Of a stretch of DNA of 61,771 nucleotides, positions 38,503 to 46,730 are shown one piece after another (within the stretch, counting starts at the first letter, position 1; every line of letters starts with the position of its first letter). The position numbers were made by a program, and so were the translations under genes. The stretch comes from Tissierella sp. P1 (GTDB lineage Bacteria > Bacillota > Clostridia > Tissierellales > Tissierellaceae). The stretch lies in assembly GCF_002266425.1 (NCBI RefSeq), contig NZ_NPMN01000026.1:1-61771 (forward strand). Direction: 5' to 3'. The notes below the pieces were generated by a model. The model was not told the DNA's origin and did not search any database. It saw nothing but the letters and a program-made list of their open reading frames with translations.

Positions 38503-39651
38503 ATGTTAAAATTACCAGAGAATTTTGAGAGCTATGAAGAAGCTAGACGAGAAGGCTTCCTAAAAGTAAAAGCTTTAAAAGAGAGAGGAACTCCAGTTGT
38601 AGGAATTTTTTGTACATATACACCTATTGAACTTATACATGTAGCAGGGGCAGTAGCAGTGAGTTTATGCGGCACATCTGATGTACCAATACCACATGCT
38701 GAAAAACACTTGCCTAAAAATCTTTGCCCTCTTATAAAATCTAGTTATGGTTTTGCGGTATCAGAAACATGCCCATATTTTTATTTTTCAGATTTAATAG
38801 TAGGAGAAACTACTTGTGATGGTAAGAAAAAGATGTACGAATTATTAGGAGAATTAAGGCCAACTCATGTTATGCATTTACCGCAAGGACAAGATAAAGA
38901 CCATGCATTTAGATATTGGAGAGAAGAACTAGTTAGACTAAAGGAAGTATTAGAAGAAAAATTTAATATAGAAATTACAGAAGAAATTTTGAGAGAAGAA
39001 ATAAAGGAAAGAAATCATGAAAGAAAAGTGCTTTTGGATTTTTATGAGTTAGGTAAATTAAATCCTTCCCCAATATCAGGACGTGAAGTAAATGAAACAA
39101 TGGAAGCTTTGGGCTTTCAATTCGATAGGAGATCTCAATGTAATTTTATAGAAGAAAGAACTAGAGAACTAAAGGATAAATATGAAAATGAATTAAAGGG
39201 GACTAAGACAAATAGACCAAGGATACTTATTACTGGATGTCCAGTAGGAGGAGTTAGAGAAAAGGTACTAAAGACCATAGAGGATTCAGGAGCAGATATA
39301 GTGGCTTTTGAAAATTGTAGTGGAGTTAGAGAAAAGATGGTATTAGTAAATGAAACAATAGATCCAATAGATGCCTTAACAGAAAAATATTTAAATGTTA
39401 GTTGTTCTGTTATGACGCCAAATCCAAGAAGATTTCAGGCATTGGATGAGATGATAGATGAATATGAGATAGATGGAGTAATAGAAGTGGTTCTTCAAGC
39501 TTGTCATACATTTAGTGTGGAATCTTACAATGTAAAGAGATTTGTGACAGAGAAAAAGAATAAGCCATATTTATATATTGAAACAGATTACTCAAAGCTG
39601 GACATGGGACAAATAAATACTAGAATAAATGCTTTCTTGGAGATACTGTAA
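38503..39651 (+). CDS. 2-hydroxyacyl-CoA dehydratase D-component / double-cubane cluster protein family
   Basis: A 382-residue protein of the HgdB/FldC/DCCP family, started at ATG 38503 (AAGGAGTG upstream) rather than 38479. Cysteines occur in GIFCTYTPIELIH, VSLCGTSD, NLCPLIKSSYGF, SETCPYFYF and GETTCDG, then GCPVGG and a late QACHTF. This pattern fits iron-sulfur or double-cubane clusters. Dehydratases need an ATP-driven activator, and I see no activator gene beside it. It is probably a stand-alone low-potential reductase of unknown substrate. It has its own unit after the hydantoinase terminator. Confidence 0.82.
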   Translation: MLKLPENFESYEEARREGFLKVKALKERGTPVVGIFCTYTPIELIHVAGAVAVSLCGTSDVPIPHAEKHLPKNLCPLIKSSYGFAVSETCPYFYFSDLIVGETTCDGKKKMYELLGELRPTHVMHLPQGQDKDHAFRYWREELVRLKEVLEEKFNIEITEEILREEIKERNHERKVLLDFYELGKLNPSPISGREVNETMEALGFQFDRRSQCNFIEERTRELKDKYENELKGTKTNRPRILITGCPVGGVREKVLKTIEDSGADIVAFENCSGVREKMVLVNETIDPIDALTEKYLNVSCSVMTPNPRRFQALDEMIDEYEIDGVIEVVLQACHTFSVESYNVKRFVTEKKNKPYLYIETDYSKLDMGQINTRINAFLEIL

Positions 39652-39668
39652 TTACATCACCAAAATAT

Positions 39669-39697
39669 TGACAGAAATATCATATATTGATAATATA
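39669..39697 (+). promoter_or_regulatory. Vegetative-type promoter of the LCP gene
   Basis: TTGACA at 39669-39674 is followed after 17 bases by TAATAT. It lies about 45 bases before the LCP start. Matches the sigma-A consensus at -35 perfectly and approximately at -10. Confidence 0.6.
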
Positions 39698-39739
39698 TAA
39701 TAAATTGTTTCAAATTCCAACTAAAATTGGGGTGTTTAA

Positions 39740-40702
39740 ATGAAAAAGAAATTTTTGTTATCATTTATTTTATCATTTATATGTTTTGGGTTAGTATTTA
39801 TGGTTTTTGGGAAAGATGTTTTTTTAGATAATGGATATATACCAACTATAGAAGATAATAATAAACCAGAGATTGATCTAGGTGAGGACAATAAAATAGA
39901 ACAAAAGATAAAAAATGAAATTCTCTTTTTAATGATGGGTGTAGATGCTAATGGAGTTAAGAATTATAAGGGTATCCGTACAGACACTATGATGCTATTT
40001 AAAGTTAATTTTGATACTGGGGAAACAAATATACTATCTATACCAAGAGATACGAGAGTTTTAGTAAAAGGGAAGAAGGATAAAATAAATCATGCCCATT
40101 CCTATGGAGGACCAGAGCTTACGATGCGAACTGTAAGAGATTTTCTGGGTATTGATGTAGATTACTATGTAAAGGTAGATTATAACGTTGTAATGGAAGT
40201 AGTGGATGCTATAGGTGGGGTGGAAATAGATGTACCCTTTGATATGAAATATAAGGATACTAACCCTGAGATTACTCCCCTTAATATAAATATAAAGAAG
40301 GGGTTACAAACATTAGATGGAAAGAATGCCCATGATTTTTTAAGGTGGAGAAAAAATAATGATGGCAGTAAAGTAGAATATCCCGAGGGAGATGTTGGAA
40401 GAATTAAAGCTCAGCAGATGTTTATGAAGGAGCTAATAAAGCAAACTTTAAAGTTTAAAAATTTATTTAAGCTACAGAATTTAATAAAAACATATTATAA
40501 GAATGTAGAGACTAATATTCCTCTTAATATTATATTAAAGGCTGCAACAAATGCAAAAAAGATTGATATGGAAAATATTAAGACAGATATAATTCCGGGA
40601 GAAGGAGAATATATTGGCTCAACATCCTATTACCTCTATGATGAAATAGAAACTGAAAAGTTGATTAAAAACATATTTAATGATTATTTACTTAATGAAT
40701 AA
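39740..40702 (+). CDS. LytR-CpsA-Psr (LCP) family protein
   Basis: A 320-residue LCP phosphotransferase with an N-terminal membrane anchor (about 4-25). LCP marks are GVDANGVKNYKGIRTDTMML, SIPRDTRVLV, INHAHSYGGPELTM and DFLRWRKNNDG. LCP enzymes attach teichoic acids or other polymers to peptidoglycan on the outer face of the membrane. A proline-free acidic linker follows the anchor. Single-gene unit with its own terminator. Polymer unknown. Confidence 0.92.
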   Translation: MKKKFLLSFILSFICFGLVFMVFGKDVFLDNGYIPTIEDNNKPEIDLGEDNKIEQKIKNEILFLMMGVDANGVKNYKGIRTDTMMLFKVNFDTGETNILSIPRDTRVLVKGKKDKINHAHSYGGPELTMRTVRDFLGIDVDYYVKVDYNVVMEVVDAIGGVEIDVPFDMKYKDTNPEITPLNINIKKGLQTLDGKNAHDFLRWRKNNDGSKVEYPEGDVGRIKAQQMFMKELIKQTLKFKNLFKLQNLIKTYYKNVETNIPLNIILKAATNAKKIDMENIKTDIIPGEGEYIGSTSYYLYDEIETEKLIKNIFNDYLLNE

Positions 40703-40704
40703 TT

Positions 40705-40744
40705 AAATTCCCCTTTTGGTATAAAAAACCAAAGGGGGAATTTG
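40705..40744. terminator. Terminator between LCP gene and pepF (convergent)
   Basis: A stem of AAATTCCCCTTTTGGT against ACCAAAGGGGGAATTT, with a short loop and T-rich end. It serves convergent genes on both strands. Confidence 0.88.
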
Positions 40745-40754
40745 TTTTAAGAAA

Positions 40755-42524
40755 TTATTTACTTGCTAATTCTATAAACTTTTCTATATCCTTTTCAATT
40801 AATCTCAATGAATTTCTGAAGAACTCTGGGTCGTGAACATCTATGCCCATTCTTAGAGCTACGTCTCTTATATTATTTTTACCTGTAGCGTTTAATAGTT
40901 CATCATACTCTTTTACAAACTCTTCTCCTCGTTTTAGATATTCTGCATACAATCCCTTAGAGAATAATAATCCAAAGGCATACGGGAAGTTATAGAAGTT
41001 AAGTCCTGCGGAGTAATAATGAGGTTTATTTAACCACATATATGGATGAAGGACATTATGGTCTAATCCATCTCCATAAGCTTGTTTTTGAGCATCCATC
41101 ATTATTTCTTTCAGTTCATTTACTGAAAGGGCATGTGTCTTTCTTCTCTCAAATAACTCTGATTCAAATAAAAATCTACTATAGATATCTACTATAACTT
41201 GACCTGCATCAGATATGGAAGCTTCTAGTATGCTTAGAGCTTCTTCATCACTGGCCTCTCTTAGAGCTGCATTAACCACTATTGTTTCACAGAAGATAGA
41301 AGCTGTTTCTGCTATTGGCATAGGATATCTACTATTTAATATAGATTCATTTCTTAAATTAAGTCCATGATATGCATGTCCTAATTCATGAGCTAATGTA
41401 GTCATATTTGAAAAACTTCCATTGAAATTAGATAATATTCTACTTTCCTTTATAGGATGCAAATTTGAGCAGAATGCTCCTCCTCTTTTACCCTCCCTAG
41501 GTTCTACATCTAGCCAATTATTATCGTAGGCATTTTGTACGAAATCAGCTAGTCTATTAGAGAAGGTCCTAAAATTATCTATTATATATTTCATTGCTTC
41601 ATCATAAGTAAAGGTTCTATTTACTTCTCCCATAGGCGTAAACATTTCATAGAATGGAAGTCCATTTTCATATCCTAATAATTCTGCTTTTTTTCTATAA
41701 TATTTATGGAATACTGGTAAGAACTCTCTCATAGCTATAATCATTGCATATAGAGTTTTTTCATCCATTCTAGATTTTACTAAGGTTTCATCTAAGGGAG
41801 AATGATATCCTCTTAATTCAGAAGTAGTGATTACTTCACCTTTGATTCCGTTTAATGCAGCAGCTGAAGATTCCTCTATCTTCTTATATGCTTTTAGTTC
41901 AGCTTCATAACCTACTTTTCTCTTTACTGGATCTTTATCATATGCAAGGTTTCTAGCTGCTGGAAGTGGAAGCTGTTTATCTTCTCCATCTATATTTATA
42001 TCTACCAATAAGGTAGATGATACCATATTTTGAAGATTTGACCATGCAGAAGAGCCAGTATTTGACATTTTTGATATAAGTATTTCTTCTTTCTCACTAA
42101 GCATATATTTAGTTCGTTCTTTAATTTGCTCTAAATAGAATTTATGCTCCTTTAATACTTCTGATGAATTTGCTATTTCATCTAAGTTATCTATATTTTT
42201 CATAAAGCTTTGAAACTGAACATCAGGTTTAGTTAGATCCGAACTTTTCACTCTCAATTTATCAAGATATTGAAGAGCTTTCTCATTTTTAGCCTCTACT
42301 GCATTTGTAAGAGATGCAAAGGAGAAAAGTTTTGAAAATAACGTGTTTATGGTACTAGAATATTGTACATATACTTCTATTTTTTCTATGGCATTGTCAG
42401 TAGAATTCAAATTATCATTAGCCCATTTACTAAATTCTGATATTAAGCTGTCAAGTTTTTCTAGATCAGAGATGTATTCCTTAGAATCGAAAGAAGTATA
42501 TAATTCATTTAAACTCCAACGCAT
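40755..42524 (-). CDS. pepF: Oligoendopeptidase F-type M3 peptidase
   Basis: A 589-residue zinc metallopeptidase of the M3 family that cleaves short peptides in the cytoplasm. Zinc motif HELGHAYHG is inside TTLAHELGHAYHG, followed by the downstream zinc ligand region IAETASIFCET. Length is normal for PepF. ATG start in MRWSLNELYTSFDSKEY. Single gene, convergent with LCP. Confidence 0.95.
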   Translation of the reverse strand: MRWSLNELYTSFDSKEYISDLEKLDSLISEFSKWANDNLNSTDNAIEKIEVYVQYSSTINTLFSKLFSFASLTNAVEAKNEKALQYLDKLRVKSSDLTKPDVQFQSFMKNIDNLDEIANSSEVLKEHKFYLEQIKERTKYMLSEKEEILISKMSNTGSSAWSNLQNMVSSTLLVDINIDGEDKQLPLPAARNLAYDKDPVKRKVGYEAELKAYKKIEESSAAALNGIKGEVITTSELRGYHSPLDETLVKSRMDEKTLYAMIIAMREFLPVFHKYYRKKAELLGYENGLPFYEMFTPMGEVNRTFTYDEAMKYIIDNFRTFSNRLADFVQNAYDNNWLDVEPREGKRGGAFCSNLHPIKESRILSNFNGSFSNMTTLAHELGHAYHGLNLRNESILNSRYPMPIAETASIFCETIVVNAALREASDEEALSILEASISDAGQVIVDIYSRFLFESELFERRKTHALSVNELKEIMMDAQKQAYGDGLDHNVLHPYMWLNKPHYYSAGLNFYNFPYAFGLLFSKGLYAEYLKRGEEFVKEYDELLNATGKNNIRDVALRMGIDVHDPEFFRNSLRLIEKDIEKFIELASK

Positions 42525-42632
42525 ATTATCCCGCCTTTCAAAATATTTAGTTAACTATATTATAGCATATATTGGCAAATGAGAAAGAATTATTTTGAGG
42601 CTCTAAATAAAGTGTTTCTCAACTTTAAATAC

Positions 42633-42665
42633 AAAAGGAACCTTCTTCAAGAAGATTCCTTTTTA
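42633..42665 (-). terminator. Terminator of the ABC-F gene
   Basis: A 13-bp imperfect stem (AAAAGGAACCTTC with GAAGATTCCTTTT), directly after the ABC-F stop codon. The complementary strand is U-rich at the end. Confidence 0.8.
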
Positions 42666-42667
42666 CA

Positions 42668-44224
42668 TTAAAATATCTTTGTCGTCCAATTTTCACAGTT
42701 CCAAATATCAGTAGCTACATCCTTATAAAAGTCAGGTTCGTGGGATATAAGAAGAATACTCCCTTTATAAGCTTTTAAGGCTCTTTTTAGCTCTTCTTTA
42801 GCATCTATATCTAAATGGTTAGTAGGCTCATCTAGTATGAGTACATTGGTTTCCTTATTAATGAGTTTACAAAGTCTTACTTTAGCCTGTTCTCCACCAC
42901 TTAGAACCATTACTTTAGATTCAATATGCTTAGTAGTCAACCCGCACTTTGCCAAAGCAGCTCTAACTTCATATTGAGTATATCCGGGAAACTCTTGCCA
43001 AATTTCATCAATACAGGAATTATTGTTTTTATCCTTGATTTCCTGCTCAAAATATCCTATTTGAAGATTATCACCAAGCTCTACTCCACCGGATACAGAT
43101 TTAATCTCACCAAGGATACTTTTCAATAAAGTAGTTTTACCTAGACCATTAGCTCCAATTAATGCTATTTTCTGACCTCTTTCCATTGTTAGATTCAATG
43201 GCTTAGATAAAGGGTCATCATAGCCTATAACTAAATCCTTAGTTTCAAATATAAGTCTTCCGGCAGTTCTGCCTTCCTTAAAATTGAATTCTGGCTTTGG
43301 TTTTTCACGAGCCAACTCTATTATTTCCATTTTATCTAGTTTTTTCTGTCTGGACATTGCCATATTTCTAGTTGCAACTCTGGCCTTATTCCTAGCTACG
43401 AAGTCTTCCAGCTCTGCAATCTCTTGCTGCTGCTTTTTATATGCTGCTTCTAATTGAGCCTTTTTAGCTTCATATACTTTTATAAAATTATCATAATCTC
43501 CTACATATCTGGTCAATTCCTTATCTTCCATATGATAGATTAAGTTTATAACAGAATTTAGGAAAGGAATATCATGGGATATAAGAATAAAAGCATTTTC
43601 ATATTCTTGAAGATATCTTTTTAGCCATATTATATGTGGTTCATCTAAATAGTTAGTAGGCTCATCAAGTAATAGAATATCTGGTTTTTCTAACAATAAT
43701 TTAGCAAGAAGTATTTTGGTTCTCTGCCCTCCAGATAAATCATTTACATCCTTATCAAGACCAATATCATCAAGACCAAGGCCCCTTGCAATGTCTTCTA
43801 CCTTTGCATCTATTATATAAAAATCATTATGATCTAATATATCCTGTATAGTACCTACCTCTTCAAGTAGAGCAGTAAGTTCATCTTCAGATACATCACC
43901 CATTTTTAAATACATATCTTGCATTTCCTGCTCTAAATCGAATAGATACTTAAATGCTGATTTTAGCACATCACGAATACTTTGACCCTTTTCTAGTGAT
44001 GTGTGCTGATCTAAATATCCAACTCTAACTCTTTTAGCCCATTCTATTTGACCTTCATCAGGTTCTAGTTTTCCAGTAATTATATTCATAAAAGAAGATT
44101 TACCTTCTCCATTAGCGCCTATTAGACCTACGTGCTCGCCCTTCAGTAGCCTAAAGGATACATTCTTTAAAATTTCTCTATCACCAAAGCCATGACTTAG
44201 ATTTGTTACAGTTAAAATACTCAT
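42668..44224 (-). CDS. ABC-F family ATPase (ribosome-associated)
   Basis: A 518-residue duplicated ABC ATPase without membrane segments. Each half has Walker A (GANGEGKSS; GANGLGKTT), a signature (LSGGQRTK; LSGGEQAK) and Walker B (LLLDEPTNYLD; LILDEPTNHLD). A charged inter-domain linker spans about residues 240-310. This is the architecture of YbiT/Uup/EttA and the antibiotic-resistance ABC-F proteins that act on the ribosome. The specific subtype is not assignable from memory. Its start is preceded by a highly structured 170-base leader on the minus strand. Confidence 0.92.
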   Translation of the reverse strand: MSILTVTNLSHGFGDREILKNVSFRLLKGEHVGLIGANGEGKSSFMNIITGKLEPDEGQIEWAKRVRVGYLDQHTSLEKGQSIRDVLKSAFKYLFDLEQEMQDMYLKMGDVSEDELTALLEEVGTIQDILDHNDFYIIDAKVEDIARGLGLDDIGLDKDVNDLSGGQRTKILLAKLLLEKPDILLLDEPTNYLDEPHIIWLKRYLQEYENAFILISHDIPFLNSVINLIYHMEDKELTRYVGDYDNFIKVYEAKKAQLEAAYKKQQQEIAELEDFVARNKARVATRNMAMSRQKKLDKMEIIELAREKPKPEFNFKEGRTAGRLIFETKDLVIGYDDPLSKPLNLTMERGQKIALIGANGLGKTTLLKSILGEIKSVSGGVELGDNLQIGYFEQEIKDKNNNSCIDEIWQEFPGYTQYEVRAALAKCGLTTKHIESKVMVLSGGEQAKVRLCKLINKETNVLILDEPTNHLDIDAKEELKRALKAYKGSILLISHEPDFYKDVATDIWNCENWTTKIF

Positions 44225-44235
44225 TAGTATCTCCT

Positions 44236-44376
44236 CTCATTGATAAACTAAGACTCAGTTCAGGGGGAGTTTTAACTCCCTCTGAACGCAGAGCCGTGTT
44301 ATCCAGAGGCTATGCAATTCCCGACTTTTACTTATAGAAGTGGAAGTCGTGGAATTGTAAGCCATCGGATAAAATC
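44236..44376 (-). mobile_element. Possible IS200/IS605-type end or structured RNA upstream of the ABC-F gene
   Basis: On the minus strand two strong hairpins follow each other. One, plus-strand 44301-44370, has nested arms ATCC/GGAT, GGCT/AGCC, CAATTCC/GGAATTG and CGACTT/AAGTCG. The second, 44259-44286, pairs TTCAGGGGGAGTT with AACTCCCTCTGAA. About 12 bases later comes TTTATCAA, the kind of end cut by IS200/IS605 transposases. I recall similar right ends beside tnpB genes in Clostridia, but no tnpB or tnpA is here. It could be a solo element, an omega-RNA-like remnant, or an ABC-F attenuator leader. Confidence 0.45.
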
Positions 44377-44392
44377 ATCTCTAAAGATTATA

Positions 44393-44421
44393 CAAAAAAC
44401 TAGACCCTAGTCTAGTTTTTA
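44393..44421 (-). terminator. Hairpin terminator after the C_GCAxxG_C_C pseudogene
   Basis: AAAAACTAGAC pairs with GTCTAGTTTTT, with a 4-base loop; T tracts flank it on both strands. It lies immediately after the stop codon of the minus-strand remnant at 44419. Confidence 0.8.
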
Positions 44422-44705
44422 TTCTATCATTAATTTATCCGATATTTCAGCAGTTTTTATGATAATATTAGAACAGCCTATATCCCCTTTTCTACATGCC
44501 CTTTTTGAGATATCCGTATTGTATACTATTCATTTTTTCCATAAACTCTCTAAAAAGTCTTTGACTCACTTCTTTAACTTTATCACTTTCATGGGCAACA
44601 TTATTCACATATTTATATGATAATACCATAACTCCAGCAGAGTAAGTGCGCCACATACAGATTCAATTCCCATACCTCCACCAAACCCTATAGACCTCCA
44701 TAAAT
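44419..44705 (-). pseudogene. Remnant of a C_GCAxxG_C_C family gene (two frameshifts, N-terminus missing)
   Basis: Read on the minus strand, the region encodes GFGGGMGIESVCGALT, shifts frame, then AGVMVLSYKYVNNVAHES and VSQRLFREFMEKMNSIQYGYLK, shifts again, then ACRKGDIGCSNIIIKTAEI and a stop. The GFGGGMG...CGAxT...C...C order is that of the C_GCAxxG_C_C family of putative redox proteins. The first 40 or so residues, with the first Cys, are absent. Frame errors plus truncation indicate a dead gene. The family name is from memory. Confidence 0.6.
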
Positions 44706-44737
44706 TTTTACTATAAATTAGTATAACATTAGAAATT

Positions 44738-46501
44738 TTAATATTGAAGCAAAATCTTTATAAAGGAATCTACTATATAAGGATCAAATTGAATGCCTTT
44801 ATTTTCTAATAGGAAATCTATAGCTTCGTCTAAACACATTGCCTTTCTATGGGGCTTATTTTGAGTTATAGCATCATAAACATCTACAACAGAAAATATT
44901 CTAGACAGTAATGGAATTTCTTCTCCTTTTAGTTCATGGGGATAGCCTTTACCATCCCAACGTTCATGATGATATAAGATTAGTTCTGCAATGTCAGCTA
45001 ATTCTGGTATTGACTTAGCAATCCTATATCCTATTTCGGGATGCTTTCTTATTTCATTCCATTCTAATTCATCTAGTTCTCTGGGTTTTTCTAATATTTC
45101 TTTAGAAATAGAAATCTTACCAATATCATGGACCTCTGCAAGAAGAATTAGTTTGTTTCTATCACTATTTGATAGATTTAATCTATTAGCTAATGCAAGA
45201 GAATAATTTTTGACTCTATCAATATGATATTTGATTTCATAATTTCCATCAAAAAGATACTGTATCATAGATGAGATTATTATATCTCTAACTTTTTTTC
45301 CATCTATTATCTTATTTTTGTACATATTATTTTCAGCTTCAACTAAAACCTTCATTATATCCATATCATTGTGGTCCTTAACAGCATATCCTAAAGAAAT
45401 ATTAGCATATTGCATATCTAATTCTCTATCCTTGCAATTGCTGTATATTCTATCAATTATTTCTTCAGTTATTGAACTGGAAGTGTTAGGGAGTAAAATG
45501 ATAAATTCATCTCCGCCCCATCTAGCTATAATATCTCCTCTTCTACAGGAAACTTTAAGTATTTCAGCAATGGATTGTAGCATTCTATCTCCAGCTAAAT
45601 GACCAAATACATCATTAATTATTTTAAGACCATTTACATCACCCATAATAATTGATAGAGGTAAGTGACGATTATTATCTAACCTTTTTAACTCTTCTTC
45701 AAAGAAAGCTCTATTGTAAAGGCCAGTTAATTTATCATGGTAAGATAGATATATAATCTGTTCCTCTTTTTCAATGATTTCTGTAACATTTCTTCCAACA
45801 GCATAAGCAATATCCTCATAAAAACTTAGTTTCCATTCAAGATATAACCATTCTCCACTTTTCTTTAATACTCTAGTTCTCAAAATATAATTAGGATCAA
45901 AAATTATACCATTATTAAATGATTCATATATAAACTCTAGATCTTCTGGATGAAGAAAGGACATAAATTGATGTGATATTAATTCATTAATATTATAGCC
46001 TAAGACTCTTTCCCAAGCTTGATTTACTTTGATAATACTTCCATTAAAGTTAATTGCTATGACTAAATCAGAAATGGAATTTATTAATTCCTCCAGTTCA
46101 TTGGATTTTTGTATTAGACTAGCTTCTAGTTTTTTTTCTTTAGTTAGGTCAATGAATTGGGCAATAAAGAAGTTTTTCTTAGGAGAAAATAGATGTATTT
46201 TTAGCCATTTGTTAAAACTAGGTATATATACAGAATTTAAGGTATGTCTATTGTGCAAAATAGCATCAGTTACTAATTCAAATAGCTGTGGAATTTCATT
46301 TCTAATGCTTGGGAACAATTCCAATATATATTTATCTTGTATTTCTATATTTTTGATTCCAATAATTTCTAGATAAGAAGGATTGAAATCTAATATTTTC
46401 AAGTCTATAGGTATATACTTATCATCATAAATTAGCTCATGATATACATATCCTACAGGAGTACTATCAAGCATCATTTGAAAATCTTCTATGGTAAACA
46501 T
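44738..46501 (-). CDS. PAS-GGDEF-HD-GYP c-di-GMP signalling protein
   Basis: A 587-residue cytoplasmic protein without membrane segments. Two PAS-like domains (about 5-125 and 130-245) precede GGDEF (ARWGGDEFIILLP, intact) and HD-GYP (LAEVHDIGKISI, HHERWDGKGYP, VVDVYDAIT). It could both make c-di-GMP (GGDEF) and degrade it (HD-GYP). Start ATG 46501 overlaps no neighbour. It is divergent from the helicase gene at 46731. The signal sensed by the PAS domains is unknown. Confidence 0.92.
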   Translation of the reverse strand: MFTIEDFQMMLDSTPVGYVYHELIYDDKYIPIDLKILDFNPSYLEIIGIKNIEIQDKYILELFPSIRNEIPQLFELVTDAILHNRHTLNSVYIPSFNKWLKIHLFSPKKNFFIAQFIDLTKEKKLEASLIQKSNELEELINSISDLVIAINFNGSIIKVNQAWERVLGYNINELISHQFMSFLHPEDLEFIYESFNNGIIFDPNYILRTRVLKKSGEWLYLEWKLSFYEDIAYAVGRNVTEIIEKEEQIIYLSYHDKLTGLYNRAFFEEELKRLDNNRHLPLSIIMGDVNGLKIINDVFGHLAGDRMLQSIAEILKVSCRRGDIIARWGGDEFIILLPNTSSSITEEIIDRIYSNCKDRELDMQYANISLGYAVKDHNDMDIMKVLVEAENNMYKNKIIDGKKVRDIIISSMIQYLFDGNYEIKYHIDRVKNYSLALANRLNLSNSDRNKLILLAEVHDIGKISISKEILEKPRELDELEWNEIRKHPEIGYRIAKSIPELADIAELILYHHERWDGKGYPHELKGEEIPLLSRIFSVVDVYDAITQNKPHRKAMCLDEAIDFLLENKGIQFDPYIVDSFIKILLQY

Positions 46502-46730
46502 AAAATCATCTCCTAGAATGGGTCATAAGACCTAATTTTTCCATATATACCCTATTAAATATTAGTGGAAACTAAATAAAGATAATAAGAGAAGTTTCAT
46601 AATTAAGGGTATACTATAAAGGAAACAATTATATTTATCAATCAGATATAAACTAATATTTTTCTTGCAATTAGTTAACATTATATGTATACTTAATAGG
46701 TTATAGATTAAGGAGGACGATTTTATATAC

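Noticed and set aside
44738..46501. Plus-strand frames inside the GGDEF/HD-GYP gene
   Set aside because: Shadows of a clear minus-strand gene with complete catalytic motifs.
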